64,000 nt of DNA from Bacteroidota bacterium (GCA_018816945.1 JAHIVC010000055.1:1-64000); one strand, 5' to 3'; numbered from the stretch's first letter, positions 1 to 11,362 are shown. Program-made: numbers and translations. The notes: generated by a model from the sequence alone, not told the origin.

Positions 1-1
1 G

Positions 2-109
2 CATCTTAGCTGTAATATGCTGACTCCTGAACAAGCACATTTAACATCAGGAAAACTAAAAAGAAGATGGAAAAACTATTATAAAAAATCAGTAACTTTA
101 AATGTTTAA
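2..109 (+). pseudogene. C-terminal end of an IS3-family transposase, cut by window start
   Basis: An open frame enters from the left edge and stops at TAA 107-109. Its 35 residues contain M-T/L-TPEQAH followed by a Lys/Arg/Trp-rich tail (KRRWK). This is the typical end of the DDE integrase core of IS3/IS150-type transposases, where the conserved 'TPxxxH' block is followed by a short basic tail. Upstream sequence is outside the window, so I cannot tell whether the element is intact or a remnant. It lies convergent to glyA, 44 bases from the glyA stop codon. Confidence 0.7.
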
Positions 110-110
110 T

Positions 111-136
111 CTGTAAACTTTTTTTAGGACGACACA
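111..136. mobile_element. Probable right terminal inverted repeat of the IS3-type element
   Basis: Immediately after the transposase stop the sequence read on the minus strand from about 134 to 111 starts TGTCGTCC and runs through an A-tract. A TG...CA-type terminus directly after the transposase stop is where IS3-family right ends lie. The matching left end is outside the window, so the exact boundary (134 or 136) and any target duplication cannot be fixed. Confidence 0.45.
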
Positions 137-153
137 CCCCTTGTTATGGATAC

Positions 154-1434
154 TCACCAGGCAAACATCGGGAAATCACTCATCATTTTGTTTACTCTTT
201 CTTTTACTGATTCGATTACTTTTTCATTTTCGATATCACTCAAAACTTCATCAATCAAATCAACAATCGGAGCCATATGCTCTTCTTTTAAACCACGGGT
301 GGTGATGGCAGGTGTACCTACTCTTAATCCCGAAGTTTGAAATGGAGAACGGGTATCAAAAGGAACCATATTTTTATTTACGGTAATATCGGCTTTAACC
401 AATGTATTTTCAACCAATTTACCGGTAATATTAGGATATTTTGTTCGAAGATCAATGAGCATTAAATGATTATCGGTACCACCGGAAATCACGTGATATC
501 CTTTATCAACAAAGGCTTGAGCCAATACATTAGCATTCTTTTTAACTTGTTTGATGTATTCTAAGAACTCATCAGAAAGGGCTTCACCAAATGCTACGGC
601 TTTGGCAGCAATGATATGCTCAAGCGGTCCACCTTGAATCCCGGGGAATACGGCAGAATTTAAAATGGTCGACATCATTTTAATCTCTCCTTTGGGTGTA
701 GCAAGCCCCCATGGGTTTTCAAAATCTTTTCCCATCAAAATCATTCCACCTCTTGGACCACGAAGGGTTTTATGAGTTGTAGTTGTTACAATATGACAAT
801 AAGGTAATGGATCGTTTAGGAATCCTTTTGCGATTAATCCTGCAGGGTGAGCCATGTCGCACATTAATAATGCTCCAACTTTGTCTGCAATCTCTCTCAT
901 GCGTTTATAGTCCCAATCTCTTGAGTAAGCTGAAGCGCCCGCAATTATTAATTTTGGTTCTTCGATTAGTGCAACTTCTTCCATGTTATCGTAATCAACC
1001 AATCCATTATTTTCATTCACTTTATAGGCAACAGGATTGTATAAAATTCCGGAAGAGTTCACCGGAGAACCGTGTGATAAGTGACCACCATGTGATAAAT
1101 CCATCCCCATAAAAGTATCTCCAGGTTTGAGGCATGCCAAGAACACCGCCATATTAGCCTGAGCTCCTGAATGAGGTTGAACGTTAGCGTATTCGGCTCC
1201 ATAAAGTGCACATGCCCTGTCAATAGCTATTTGTTCAGTTTGGTCAACAACTTCACAACCACCATAATATCTTTTACCCGGATACCCTTCGGCATATTTA
1301 TTCGTCAAAACTGAGCCCATAGCTTTTAAAACCTGCTCACTGACAAAGTTTTCTGAAGCAATTAATTCTATTCCAAACCTCTGACGATCTTCTTCATCTT
1401 TTATTAAATCGAAAATCAATTTATCTTTTTTCAT
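154..1434 (-). CDS. glyA: Serine hydroxymethyltransferase
   Basis: Cytosolic PLP enzyme that interconverts serine plus tetrahydrofolate with glycine plus 5,10-methylene-THF, feeding one-carbon metabolism. At 426 aa it is full length for the family. The PLP-binding lysine is K222 in the block [14 protein letters not shown]. The cofactor-contacting DMAHPAG segment is at 193-199, and the N-terminal ELIASENF signature is at 23-30. It is transcribed from a TACCTTTG -7 box at 1494-1501 and is divergent from the M16 peptidase pair. Its 3' end is only about 20 bases from the end of an insertion sequence, and I see no hairpin terminator between them. Confidence 0.98.
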   Translation of the reverse strand: MKKDKLIFDLIKDEEDRQRFGIELIASENFVSEQVLKAMGSVLTNKYAEGYPGKRYYGGCEVVDQTEQIAIDRACALYGAEYANVQPHSGAQANMAVFLACLKPGDTFMGMDLSHGGHLSHGSPVNSSGILYNPVAYKVNENNGLVDYDNMEEVALIEEPKLIIAGASAYSRDWDYKRMREIADKVGALLMCDMAHPAGLIAKGFLNDPLPYCHIVTTTTHKTLRGPRGGMILMGKDFENPWGLATPKGEIKMMSTILNSAVFPGIQGGPLEHIIAAKAVAFGEALSDEFLEYIKQVKKNANVLAQAFVDKGYHVISGGTDNHLMLIDLRTKYPNITGKLVENTLVKADITVNKNMVPFDTRSPFQTSGLRVGTPAITTRGLKEEHMAPIVDLIDEVLSDIENEKVIESVKERVNKMMSDFPMFAW

Positions 1435-1493
1435 AAACTACTGATTATTAGGTAATGTGACAAATAAATTAAATGGTACTTTAAAATTGCATA

Positions 1494-1501
1494 CAAAGGT
1501 A
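1494..1501 (-). promoter_or_regulatory. Bacteroidota-type -7 box (TACCTTTG) for glyA
   Basis: Exact match to the TAnnTTTG consensus on the minus strand, 59 bases upstream of the glyA start. A TTG trinucleotide at 1525-1527 (minus strand) could serve as the -33 element, with a spacing slightly longer than usual. Confidence 0.6.
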
Positions 1502-1642
1502 AAAAATTAAATTTCTACTCATAACAAAAAGAGCTTATTCATAATTCGAAAAAAATTAAGTACAGTATTTTTATTCATTTCAGATAATTTCATTTACTTT
1601 AGTTGATTACTATTTAAGCCAGTAAAGAAGTAAAAATTCAGG

Positions 1643-2884
1643 ATGATAAAATTTGACAAATTCTCTTTGCACAATGGGCTTCGGGTAATCGTTCATCAGG
1701 ATCCATCAACGCCGATTGTTGCAATAAATATAATTTATGATGTGGGATCGCGTGACGAAAATCCAGACAAAACCGGATTTGCGCATCTTTTCGAACATCT
1801 GATGTTTGGTGGTTCAGTTAACATCCCAAAATATGATGAACCCTTGCAAAATGTAGGAGGTGAAAATAATGCATTTACCAATAATGATATCACAAATTAC
1901 TACCTGACCCTACCAAAACAAAATATTGAAACCGCCTTTTGGCTTGAATCTGATCGTATGTTGGATCTGGCTTTCTCCAAAAAGAGTCTTGATGTTCAGC
2001 GCAATGTTGTGAGTGAAGAATTCCGACAGAATTACTTAAATCAACCTTACGGGGATGCCTGGTTAATGCTGAAACCATTGGCCTATAAGGTTCATCCTTA
2101 TCGATGGCCAACCATTGGGAAAGAGATTTCGCATATAGAAAATGCAAAGATGGATGACGTTAGGGCCTTTTATAAAAAGTATTATAATCCGAATAATGCC
2201 GTTCTCGTTATAGGCGGGGATGTTGATCTTGAAAACATTAAACATCTTGCTGAAAAATGGTTCGCCCCAATTCCGAGAGGTGAAAGCTTTGTCAGAAATT
2301 TGCCCAAAGAGCCAATCCAAACAGAGGAAAGAAAACTCACCGTTGAAAGGGATGTACCGACAAACGTAATTTACAAAGCTTATCATATGAGCGGGAGGCT
2401 TGACCTTGATTATTACGCAAGCGATTTATTATCTGATATTTTATCAAACGGGGATTCATCCCGTCTTTATCAAAATTTAGTTAAAAATCAAAAATTGTTT
2501 ATTGAGATTAATGCATTTTTAACAGGTGATTTTGATGAGGGCTTATTTGTCATTATCGGAAAAATTGCAAATGGAATCGATGTTAAAGTTGCTGAAAATG
2601 CAATATTGCATGAATTGGAAATTATTTGTAACAAAACGGTTGAAGAGGACGAATTAGATAAAGTTAAAATCAAAGCTGAATCATCACTCATTTTTTCGGA
2701 AGTAAATATTCTGAACAAGACAATGAACCTCGCCTATTTTGAAATACTTGGCAATGCAAATTTGATCAACCTAGAAATTGATAAATATAAAATAATCAGC
2801 GTGGATCAGATCCGGAAAATGGCAAATACAATATTTCACAAAGAGAATTGCTCAACCCTTTATTATTTAAGTAAGCAAGAATAG
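1643..2884 (+). CDS. M16 family zinc metallopeptidase, catalytic subunit
   Basis: A 413-aa insulinase/processing-peptidase-like protein. The inverted zinc motif HxxEH is intact (H48, E51, H52, in AHLFEHLMFGG), and the third zinc ligand is probably E125 or E126 in VSEEF. An N-terminal M16 domain is followed by the C-terminal M16 domain from about residue 165. No signal peptide is visible, although many Bacteroidota homologues are secreted. Its TAG stop is followed directly by the ATG of the next M16 gene, so the two are translated together. Such pairs form heterodimers in which one subunit carries the zinc and the other completes substrate binding. The physiological substrate is unknown. Confidence 0.9.
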   Translation: MIKFDKFSLHNGLRVIVHQDPSTPIVAINIIYDVGSRDENPDKTGFAHLFEHLMFGGSVNIPKYDEPLQNVGGENNAFTNNDITNYYLTLPKQNIETAFWLESDRMLDLAFSKKSLDVQRNVVSEEFRQNYLNQPYGDAWLMLKPLAYKVHPYRWPTIGKEISHIENAKMDDVRAFYKKYYNPNNAVLVIGGDVDLENIKHLAEKWFAPIPRGESFVRNLPKEPIQTEERKLTVERDVPTNVIYKAYHMSGRLDLDYYASDLLSDILSNGDSSRLYQNLVKNQKLFIEINAFLTGDFDEGLFVIIGKIANGIDVKVAENAILHELEIICNKTVEEDELDKVKIKAESSLIFSEVNILNKTMNLAYFEILGNANLINLEIDKYKIISVDQIRKMANTIFHKENCSTLYYLSKQE

Positions 2885-4180
2885 ATGGATTTAACAATCG
2901 ACCGGAAAACACAACCTGATATAAGGCCCATTAGAGCTATTGATTTGATGGAATCAGAGAATTTGAAACTAGCTAATGGGCTTCAAGTTCATTTGCTGAA
3001 TTTAGGAACTCAGGATCTGGTAAAAATCGAATTGGTTTGTGAAGCCGGACTGGCATACCAAAGCAAAACACTCATTTCTTCTTTTACGAATAAAATGCTT
3101 GCAGAAGGCACCAAATCCTATTCTGCTTATGAAATTGCTGAAACTTTCGATCGGTATGGTGCTTATTATAGCACTAATATTGATAAGGATTTTGCTTCAG
3201 TTGCCTTATATTGTTTGACAAAATATCTTGATCAGGTTTTGCCCGTTTTCGCTGAAATTATTTGTGAGCCACTCTTTCCCGATAATGAGTTACAAATATT
3301 GGCGAATAAAAGCAAGCAAGAGTTCATCATTAATCTTAAAAAAGTTAAATCGCTTGCACAGTTATACTTCCCTCCTTTAATTTTTGGCAACAACCATCCT
3401 TATGGCCAAATTGCCGGCATTGACGATTTCAATAAAGTAACACATGAAGATATCAGAACTTTCTATCAAAAATCTTATCTGAATGCCGATAGCAAACTTT
3501 TTATATCAGGGAAACTTGACAAGAATATTATCGAAAAATTAAATCATACTTTGAGCCAATTTAACATCAAGTTAAATTCAAATGCAATAATGCCCGATTT
3601 CTCCTCTAATGCTAACACAGAGAAATTCAAGCAAATAAAAGTGAAGGATACATTGCAGTCGGCCATTTGGGTAGGGAAAAAAATATTCAACAAATTTCAT
3701 CCCGATTTTATAGGGATGCAGGTATTAAATACGGCTTTGGGAGGATATTTTGGTTCACGCCTTATGACAAATATTAGGGAAGATAAAGGATTTACATACG
3801 GAATTGGATCTTCTATCGTATCTCACAAATATGATGGCTATCTGGCAATTCAAACTGAAGTCGGAACCAAACACACCGATGCAACGCTGACTGAAATTTA
3901 TAAGGAAATTAAACTACTTCAAACCAAGCTTATCGGCACAGAAGAACTTGAACTAATCAAAAACTTCTTAACCGGTCAGTTGATCCGCAGCATGGATGGG
4001 CCGTTTGCTGTTCACGAAAAATTAAAAGCTGTTGTATTATACAATTTTGATATGCAATACTATCAACGATATATTCATGAGGTTTCAACAATTTCACCTG
4101 AAACTTTAAAACAATTGGCAAACGAACACCTTCAAAAAAACAGTTTATCTGAATTAATAGTCGGTAAATTGAAAGTGTAA
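2885..4180 (+). CDS. M16 family peptidase homologue, non-catalytic partner subunit
   Basis: A 431-aa M16 paralogue. The zinc motif is absent: the aligned segment reads TLISSFTNKMLAEG (62-75) with no HxxEH. It keeps the Arg/Tyr pair of the C-terminal domain (R298 and Y305 in NIREDKGFTYG), which in related heterodimers binds the substrate backbone. This is therefore the expected inactive half rather than a decayed gene. It starts at the base after the stop codon of the catalytic subunit, so translational coupling is likely. No signal peptide is evident. Confidence 0.88.
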   Translation: MDLTIDRKTQPDIRPIRAIDLMESENLKLANGLQVHLLNLGTQDLVKIELVCEAGLAYQSKTLISSFTNKMLAEGTKSYSAYEIAETFDRYGAYYSTNIDKDFASVALYCLTKYLDQVLPVFAEIICEPLFPDNELQILANKSKQEFIINLKKVKSLAQLYFPPLIFGNNHPYGQIAGIDDFNKVTHEDIRTFYQKSYLNADSKLFISGKLDKNIIEKLNHTLSQFNIKLNSNAIMPDFSSNANTEKFKQIKVKDTLQSAIWVGKKIFNKFHPDFIGMQVLNTALGGYFGSRLMTNIREDKGFTYGIGSSIVSHKYDGYLAIQTEVGTKHTDATLTEIYKEIKLLQTKLIGTEELELIKNFLTGQLIRSMDGPFAVHEKLKAVVLYNFDMQYYQRYIHEVSTISPETLKQLANEHLQKNSLSELIVGKLKV

Positions 4181-4224
4181 CTGTTTATCTTATACTCTCC
4201 TTAGGCGTTATTAACATTATTTAA

Positions 4225-5748
<1,524 letters not shown>

Positions 5749-5769
5749 TATTCGGCCATTGAATGCAGG

Positions 5770-7473
5770 ATGAAAACAATCAGGCTTATAGCGATACTCT
5801 TTTCGTTTTTTTTTCTTTTGAATGTTCAGGCACAAAAGCGAAACAAACAAGTATTACTAAAAATTGATGACAATGAAATCACTGTTGATGAATTCCTGAA
5901 AGCTTATAATAAGAGTAACAACAATAACATTGACTACCCAACAACCACCATCAACGATTATCTTGATTTGTATATCAATTACCGATTAAAGGTAATTGAA
6001 GCCAAATCATTAAAGATGGACACCATCAGCAGGCTTAAAGAAGAGCTTGATGGTTATGCAAAAAAATTAGCTGAGCCTTATCTTTTTGATCAAAAAATAA
6101 ATAACGATTTACTAAATGAAGCATACCAAAGATTATTAATTGATGTTCGGGTAAGTCATATTTTAATTGCTTGTGCCGAAAATGCAAATCCATCAGACAC
6201 CTTGAAAGCATACCAAAAAATAATCGACCTTAAGAAAAGGGCAATCAATAATGAGTCATTTGAACAGCTTGCTGCCCAATATTCTGATGATTTATCAGCT
6301 CGTGACCAAACGGATGACAAAGGTCGAATCATAAAAAAAGGCAATGCAGGTGATCTCGGTTACTTCTCGGTATTTGATATGGTTTATCCCTTCGAAAATG
6401 CTGCATATGGAACATCATTGGGTAGCGTAAGCGATCCGATCCGTACACGTTTTGGCTATCACCTGGTAAAAACAACCGATAGACACGAAGCATTAGGGAA
6501 TGTATCAGTTGCGCATCTTTTTCTGGCGAACAATACTACAATCAATGATCAGAACAGTCAGAAAGATAAAATATTTGAGATATATAAAAGACTAAATCAA
6601 GGAGAAAATTTCGAAAAGCTTGTTTTTGATTATTCTGAAGATCGCACAACAAAAACGAATAAGGGGATTTTGCCGACTTTAGGCGCAAATCAAATGGTTC
6701 CATCTTTTTATTTGGCCATTTTTTCAATTGATAACATTGGAGGATATTCTGAACCAATACAAACCCCTTATGGCTGGCACATCATAAAACTAATCGAGCG
6801 CAACAGGTATGGAAGTTTCGAGGATGAAAAAAATGTACTCACAAATGAACTGATAAAAGATAGCCGTTCACAAATAAGCAAAACAGCAAAACTTAATCGT
6901 TTTAAAAATGAGCTTGGTATAAAATTGTTTTCTAAAGCAAAAGACGAATTGTTTTCAGTAATTGACTCAAGTATACTGAATGGAAATTGGGATTTATCAA
7001 GGGCAAAAGGGTTTAATCAAAATCTTTTGAAGATTGGCAAACAATATAAAACCCAGTTCGATTTTGCCGAGTACATTAATAATAATCAGGTTAATAATTC
7101 GTCCCCGAACCTTATGTTGCTTTACGATAAGCTTTATCATGATTTTGTAAATATGGTTTGTGAACAGTATTTTTATGATCATCTTACCGATACTCAACCT
7201 GAATATAGTGAAATAATGGAAGAATACCGCAACGGGGTTTTACTTTTTGAGCTGATGGAGGAAAAAATCTGGAAAAAATCAATGAGTGATGAAAAGGAGC
7301 TAAATGAATTTTTCAACCAAAATCAATTAAAATATTCCGACTCTGAATTTAAAGAAGTTAAAGGACTTGTAATCTCCGATTACCAAAGGTATTTGGAGGA
7401 CAACTGGATCAAAGAACTAAAAAACAAATATTCAATTTCAATCAATAAAAAAGCATTATCACCAATATTATAG
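5770..7473 (+). CDS. Periplasmic peptidylprolyl isomerase (parvulin/SurA type), two PPIase domains
   Basis: A 567-aa protein with an N-terminal signal peptide (hydrophobic core about residues 5-20, ending QAQ). A SurA-like helical chaperone segment follows, then a well-formed parvulin domain about 127-240 (VSHILI at its start, FGYHLVK at its end). A second, more divergent parvulin domain lies at about 245-345 (VAHLFLA ... YGWHIIKL). The C-terminal 200 residues are helical and charged and resemble no domain I can name. It probably assists outer-membrane protein folding in the periplasm. The next gene begins at the base after its TAG stop, and together with the third gene it forms a tandem of SurA-like proteins. 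Confidence 0.88.
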   Translation: MKTIRLIAILFSFFFLLNVQAQKRNKQVLLKIDDNEITVDEFLKAYNKSNNNNIDYPTTTINDYLDLYINYRLKVIEAKSLKMDTISRLKEELDGYAKKLAEPYLFDQKINNDLLNEAYQRLLIDVRVSHILIACAENANPSDTLKAYQKIIDLKKRAINNESFEQLAAQYSDDLSARDQTDDKGRIIKKGNAGDLGYFSVFDMVYPFENAAYGTSLGSVSDPIRTRFGYHLVKTTDRHEALGNVSVAHLFLANNTTINDQNSQKDKIFEIYKRLNQGENFEKLVFDYSEDRTTKTNKGILPTLGANQMVPSFYLAIFSIDNIGGYSEPIQTPYGWHIIKLIERNRYGSFEDEKNVLTNELIKDSRSQISKTAKLNRFKNELGIKLFSKAKDELFSVIDSSILNGNWDLSRAKGFNQNLLKIGKQYKTQFDFAEYINNNQVNNSSPNLMLLYDKLYHDFVNMVCEQYFYDHLTDTQPEYSEIMEEYRNGVLLFELMEEKIWKKSMSDEKELNEFFNQNQLKYSDSEFKEVKGLVISDYQRYLEDNWIKELKNKYSISINKKALSPIL

Positions 7474-8325
7474 ATGGATAAGAAAGTATTTCAATTAATT
7501 GTTGCTTTGGTGCTTATATCGTCGGCTTGCTCCGATAAAAACAGTACATCTGAGGGAAACGTCCTGGCAAGAGTCGGGGAATATTATCTTTATGAAAATG
7601 ATTTGAAAGGATCCCTTCCACAAAATATTGCAGCAAAGGACAGCCTCACTTTGGCCAAAAATTTTATTAATATCTGGGTTCGTGAGAAATTGTTATTGGT
7701 TCAAGCTGAAAAAAATCTCACACCTGAGCAGATGAATTTCGATAAACAGATTGAAACTTATCGGAATTCCCTGATCATTTATCAATACGAGGCTTTATTA
7801 ATCAGTCAGCAAATTGATAATGATGTAGCTGAATATGAAATTGAAGATTATTACGAAAGGAACAAGGATAATTTTAAACTCCGACAAAGTATTGTGAAAG
7901 CAGATTATGTAATCATCGATGTCAATTCTCCCCATGTAAAGAAAATCAAAACTTTTCTTCAATCAAATAACATGAATTTGGTTGATTCATTGGAAACTTA
8001 CTGCCAATTATATGCTGATCGATATTTGATAGATCAGAATCAGTGGATGTCGTTCAACGACCTACTAAATATCATCCCAATTCAAACCTTTAATCAGGAA
8101 TCATTTCTACAAAACAACCGTTTTGTAGAGATTAGTGACAACAGCAAACAATATTTCGTGAAATTTTTAGCCTACAGTATTAAAGATCAAATTTCACCTT
8201 TGACATTCGAAAGAGAAAATATTAAAAATATTATACTTAACAAACGCAAAATAGAATTAATAAACAAGATGCATAATCAATTGTTTGAAGATGCGTTAAA
8301 TAGTGATATTGTAGAAATATATTAA
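7474..8325 (+). CDS. SurA-like lipoprotein lacking a clear PPIase domain
   Basis: A 283-aa protein with a lipoprotein signal ending in the lipobox SSAC (Cys19). The segment after the Cys (VLARVGEYYLYENDL) matches the start of SurA/PpiD N-terminal chaperone domains, and a helical segment follows. I cannot see a convincing parvulin core (no HILI...GYH pattern), so it is probably a chaperone-only relative. It is directly abutted to the previous PPIase gene (TAG then ATG) and is followed 29 bases later by another SurA-like gene. Cysteine acylation would anchor it to a membrane facing the periplasm. Confidence 0.75.
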   Translation: MDKKVFQLIVALVLISSACSDKNSTSEGNVLARVGEYYLYENDLKGSLPQNIAAKDSLTLAKNFINIWVREKLLLVQAEKNLTPEQMNFDKQIETYRNSLIIYQYEALLISQQIDNDVAEYEIEDYYERNKDNFKLRQSIVKADYVIIDVNSPHVKKIKTFLQSNNMNLVDSLETYCQLYADRYLIDQNQWMSFNDLLNIIPIQTFNQESFLQNNRFVEISDNSKQYFVKFLAYSIKDQISPLTFERENIKNIILNKRKIELINKMHNQLFEDALNSDIVEIY

Positions 8326-8354
8326 TTACATTTACACCGAAAAGAAACAGGATA

Positions 8355-9731
8355 ATGACAAAAAAAATAAACGTGAAAAAAATCATGAAAATAAGCTTGA
8401 TCAATATAGTATTAACCATTCTTATATTGGTTACCGTAAAATCATATTCACAAGAAGAAATTGTAGTTGATGAGATTGTAGCAGTTGTGGGAAAACATAT
8501 CGTTTTAAAATCAAATATTGAAACCCAGTATTTACAATATAGAATGCAGAACGGAATTACGGGTTCTGAATCAACTATTAAATGTTCAATAATTGAAAAT
8601 CTACTTTATGAAAAACTTTTGCTCTTTGCAGGCGATGTAGACAGTATTGACGTAGCTGAAAACGAGATTAATCAATCGCTTGATATGAGATTACGCTATT
8701 ATGTAAATCAGTTTGGATCGGAAGATAAAATGGCTGAATATTATCATAAACCTCTTGAAAAAATAAAAGAAGAACTCAGGGAGATTGTTAAAGAACAATT
8801 GATTTCTCAAAAAGTAAGTAATGAAATTACCAAAGGGATAACAATAACACCCTCGGATGTCAGAGCATTTTTTAGAAAAATACCAAAAGATTCAATACCA
8901 ACTATAAATCCAATTGTTGAAATTGATCAGATTGTTAGAATTCCTCCTATAAGTAAAGAGTATAAAAAGAGTGTGTATGACCGTTTAAATGGTTTACGCG
9001 AACGAATTTTGAAAGGTGAGAAATTTGAAACTTTGGCCATTCTTTATTCTGAAGATCCGGGTTCAGCAAAAAAAGGAGGAGAATTAGGTTTAACCAAGCG
9101 AGGAGCCTGGTATCCCGAATTTGAAGCTACTGCATTTTCACTCAAACAGGGTGATATTTCAAATATAATTGAAACTGAAGCCGGATATCATATTGTTCAA
9201 TCTATCAACCGAAGAGGAGAATTTGTTAATGTTCGACATATACTGCTTATGGTCAAGCCATCTCCAGAAGATCTTGTAAGTGCCGCAAGTTTTATCGACA
9301 GTATAGCTACCCTGATCAAATCTGATTCTATTACCTTTGAGAATGCTGTTCTCCGCTTCTCCGATGATCCCAATAGGATTAATTTGGGTGCAGTAGTTAA
9401 CCCAAATACGCTTTCAAGTACATTTGATATTAGTGAGCTTGAACCGGCGGTTGCATTTGTAGTTGAGAAAATGGCAATTGGGGATATTTCAGCGCCCATA
9501 TCCCATAAAACGGATGACGGAAAGGCTGCTTATAAAATAATCCGGTTAAAATCGCGTACCGATGCTCATGTTGCCTCTCTTACTGATGATTATGATATAA
9601 TTCAAAGATGGGCTTTACAGGATAAGAACGAAGGTGTGATTTCAGAATGGATCAAAGATAGAATATCTACCACTTATATTCGTCTTGATAAAGAATACCA
9701 AGGATGTGAATTCGAACATAAATGGCTATAA
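8355..9731 (+). CDS. Periplasmic peptidylprolyl isomerase, SurA-like
   Basis: A 458-aa SurA-like protein. The signal peptide more likely begins at the internal Met11 (8385) than at 8355, since MKISLINIV... is the hydrophobic segment; both starts are possible. A SurA N-terminal domain (about 38-165) is followed by a parvulin domain at about 190-290 with the usual AGYHIV ending. A second, degenerate parvulin-like domain lies at about 294-405 and begins with VRHILLMVK. It is the last gene of the guaB-parvulin run. Likely role: escort and proline isomerisation of outer-membrane proteins. No hairpin terminator follows. Confidence 0.9.
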   Translation: MTKKINVKKIMKISLINIVLTILILVTVKSYSQEEIVVDEIVAVVGKHIVLKSNIETQYLQYRMQNGITGSESTIKCSIIENLLYEKLLLFAGDVDSIDVAENEINQSLDMRLRYYVNQFGSEDKMAEYYHKPLEKIKEELREIVKEQLISQKVSNEITKGITITPSDVRAFFRKIPKDSIPTINPIVEIDQIVRIPPISKEYKKSVYDRLNGLRERILKGEKFETLAILYSEDPGSAKKGGELGLTKRGAWYPEFEATAFSLKQGDISNIIETEAGYHIVQSINRRGEFVNVRHILLMVKPSPEDLVSAASFIDSIATLIKSDSITFENAVLRFSDDPNRINLGAVVNPNTLSSTFDISELEPAVAFVVEKMAIGDISAPISHKTDDGKAAYKIIRLKSRTDAHVASLTDDYDIIQRWALQDKNEGVISEWIKDRISTTYIRLDKEYQGCEFEHKWL

Positions 9732-9889
9732 ACAACCTATTCATAGAATTTAAGAATGTCTTTATCTATATTAAATCCATATTAACAATTCTTAAGAAAG
9801 AATATTCCTAATTTCGTGTCATAATACCGATAAATAAACAATCAATAACTTAAATTAAGATTTATTTCTTTTGCTGAAATTTTTATAAA

Positions 9890-11362
9890 ATGAAAAAAAA
9901 CAATATTATTTTTCTTTCAATTGCAGCTGTGATCATCATTGTGATTATTTGGTCTGCCGCCGGTTCAGATACTTCTGTAATAGATACGGTCAAGGTACCT
10001 GTTTCATTTGGAACATTTGAGATTAGTGTATCAACCACAGGTGAACTCGAAGCTAAAAACAGTGAAAAAATCATGGGGCCTCAAAATATTAGAAATGTAA
10101 GAATGTTTAACATTAAAATTGAAAGTATAGTTCCGGATGGTACAGTGGTAGATTCGGGTGACTGGGTTGCAACTTTGGACCGTACGGAGTTAGAAGGCAG
10201 GATCAAAGACAGGGAAACCGAACTTGAACAACTTGCATCTACCTATATCAAAACACAGCTTGACACATCGTTAGAATTAAGGAATGCCCGAAATGAGCTC
10301 ATTAACCTCAAGTTCAACATGGAAGAAATCAAGATAGAACTCGACTTATCGATTTACGAGCCCCCTTCAACCATCAGGCAACTCAATATCAATTTGGACA
10401 AAGCACAACGTTCCTATGACCAAGCCGTTCAAAATTATTCGCTCATACTGGAAAGGGCTAAAGCTAATATGGTAAGTGTTGAATCGGAAAGAAAAAAGGA
10501 AACACGTGATTATCATGAAATGTTAGACGTTTTAAAACAATTTACAGTTACTGCTCCAAAATCAGGAATGGTAATTTATAAAAGAAACTGGGACGGAACT
10601 AAACTTGGGGTTGGTGGCTCAATTAACGCGTGGGATCCGGTTGTTGCTACACTTCCAAACTTATCTAAAATGATCACAAAAACTTATGTTAACGAAATTG
10701 ATATCAGTAAAATAAAAGAAAAACAAAAAGTCATCATTGGAGTTGACGCCTTCCCTGATAAAAGTTATTCAGGTTCAGTTATTGAAGTTGCAAATATTGG
10801 AGAACAATTAAAAAATACAAATGCAAAAGTATTTGAGGTTGTAATAGATGTTAATGAATACGATACAATTCTTCGTCCAGCAATGACGACTAAAAATAAA
10901 ATCATAACCAACACCATCGACAGTGTCTATTTTATCCCGATCGAAGCAGTACAAAATCAGGATAGTATGACTTTTGTATACACGAGAAACACCAAAAAGC
11001 AAGTGGTAATCGGAGAATCAAATGATAACGAAGTTATTATAAGGGCAGGATTGGATGAAAGAGACGAAGTATACTTGTTGCCACCTGAAAATGCTGATAC
11101 ATATAAATTTGTTAAATTAGATACCTCCATTGTAAATAAAATAATACGAGAGGATGAAGCATTAAAAAAACAAGTGCCACAATCATCCGATAATGAGTTC
11201 GAGGTTTTCAAGAAAAATTTGCCTGAACAGTTCAAAAACAGAAGCGATGAAGAGCTCCGTAAAATGTTCGACCGTATGAAGGAAAATGGGATGGATCCAA
11301 CTAAAATGAATTTACGTCAAGGGGGGCAAAGACAAGGTGGACAACGGCCAGGTGGAAATTAA
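9890..11362 (+). CDS. Membrane-fusion (HlyD/MacA-like) periplasmic adaptor
   Basis: A 490-aa protein with a single N-terminal membrane anchor (about 7-24), then a barrel/lipoyl half. A long helical hairpin at about 105-200 (charged, heptad-like) and the returning half (FTVTAPKSGMV, 223 onward) follow. A C-terminal extension is rich in Gln and Gly (RQGGQRQGGQ). Adaptors of this family link an inner-membrane transporter to a TolC-type channel. It is followed 59 bases later by a MacB-like permease and, further on, by a TolC-like gene, supporting a tripartite efflux or secretion assembly. The transported substrate cannot be read from the sequence. Confidence 0.88.
   Translation: MKKNNIIFLSIAAVIIIVIIWSAAGSDTSVIDTVKVPVSFGTFEISVSTTGELEAKNSEKIMGPQNIRNVRMFNIKIESIVPDGTVVDSGDWVATLDRTELEGRIKDRETELEQLASTYIKTQLDTSLELRNARNELINLKFNMEEIKIELDLSIYEPPSTIRQLNINLDKAQRSYDQAVQNYSLILERAKANMVSVESERKKETRDYHEMLDVLKQFTVTAPKSGMVIYKRNWDGTKLGVGGSINAWDPVVATLPNLSKMITKTYVNEIDISKIKEKQKVIIGVDAFPDKSYSGSVIEVANIGEQLKNTNAKVFEVVIDVNEYDTILRPAMTTKNKIITNTIDSVYFIPIEAVQNQDSMTFVYTRNTKKQVVIGESNDNEVIIRAGLDERDEVYLLPPENADTYKFVKLDTSIVNKIIREDEALKKQVPQSSDNEFEVFKKNLPEQFKNRSDEELRKMFDRMKENGMDPTKMNLRQGGQRQGGQRPGGN

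Noticed and set aside
783-1112. 109-codon plus-strand frame inside glyA
   Set aside because: It is antisense to a strongly conserved enzyme and has no domain, signal peptide or promoter.
2885-4180. Second M16 gene as a decayed pseudogene because it lacks the zinc motif
   Set aside because: The frame is intact and full length, and the R/Y substrate-binding pair is kept, as expected for the non-catalytic half of an M16 heterodimer.
9752-9797. TTAAGAAT / ATTCTTAA inverted repeat after the third parvulin gene as a terminator
   Set aside because: The arms are eight AT-only bases about 30 bases apart without a T-tract, too weak for an intrinsic terminator.
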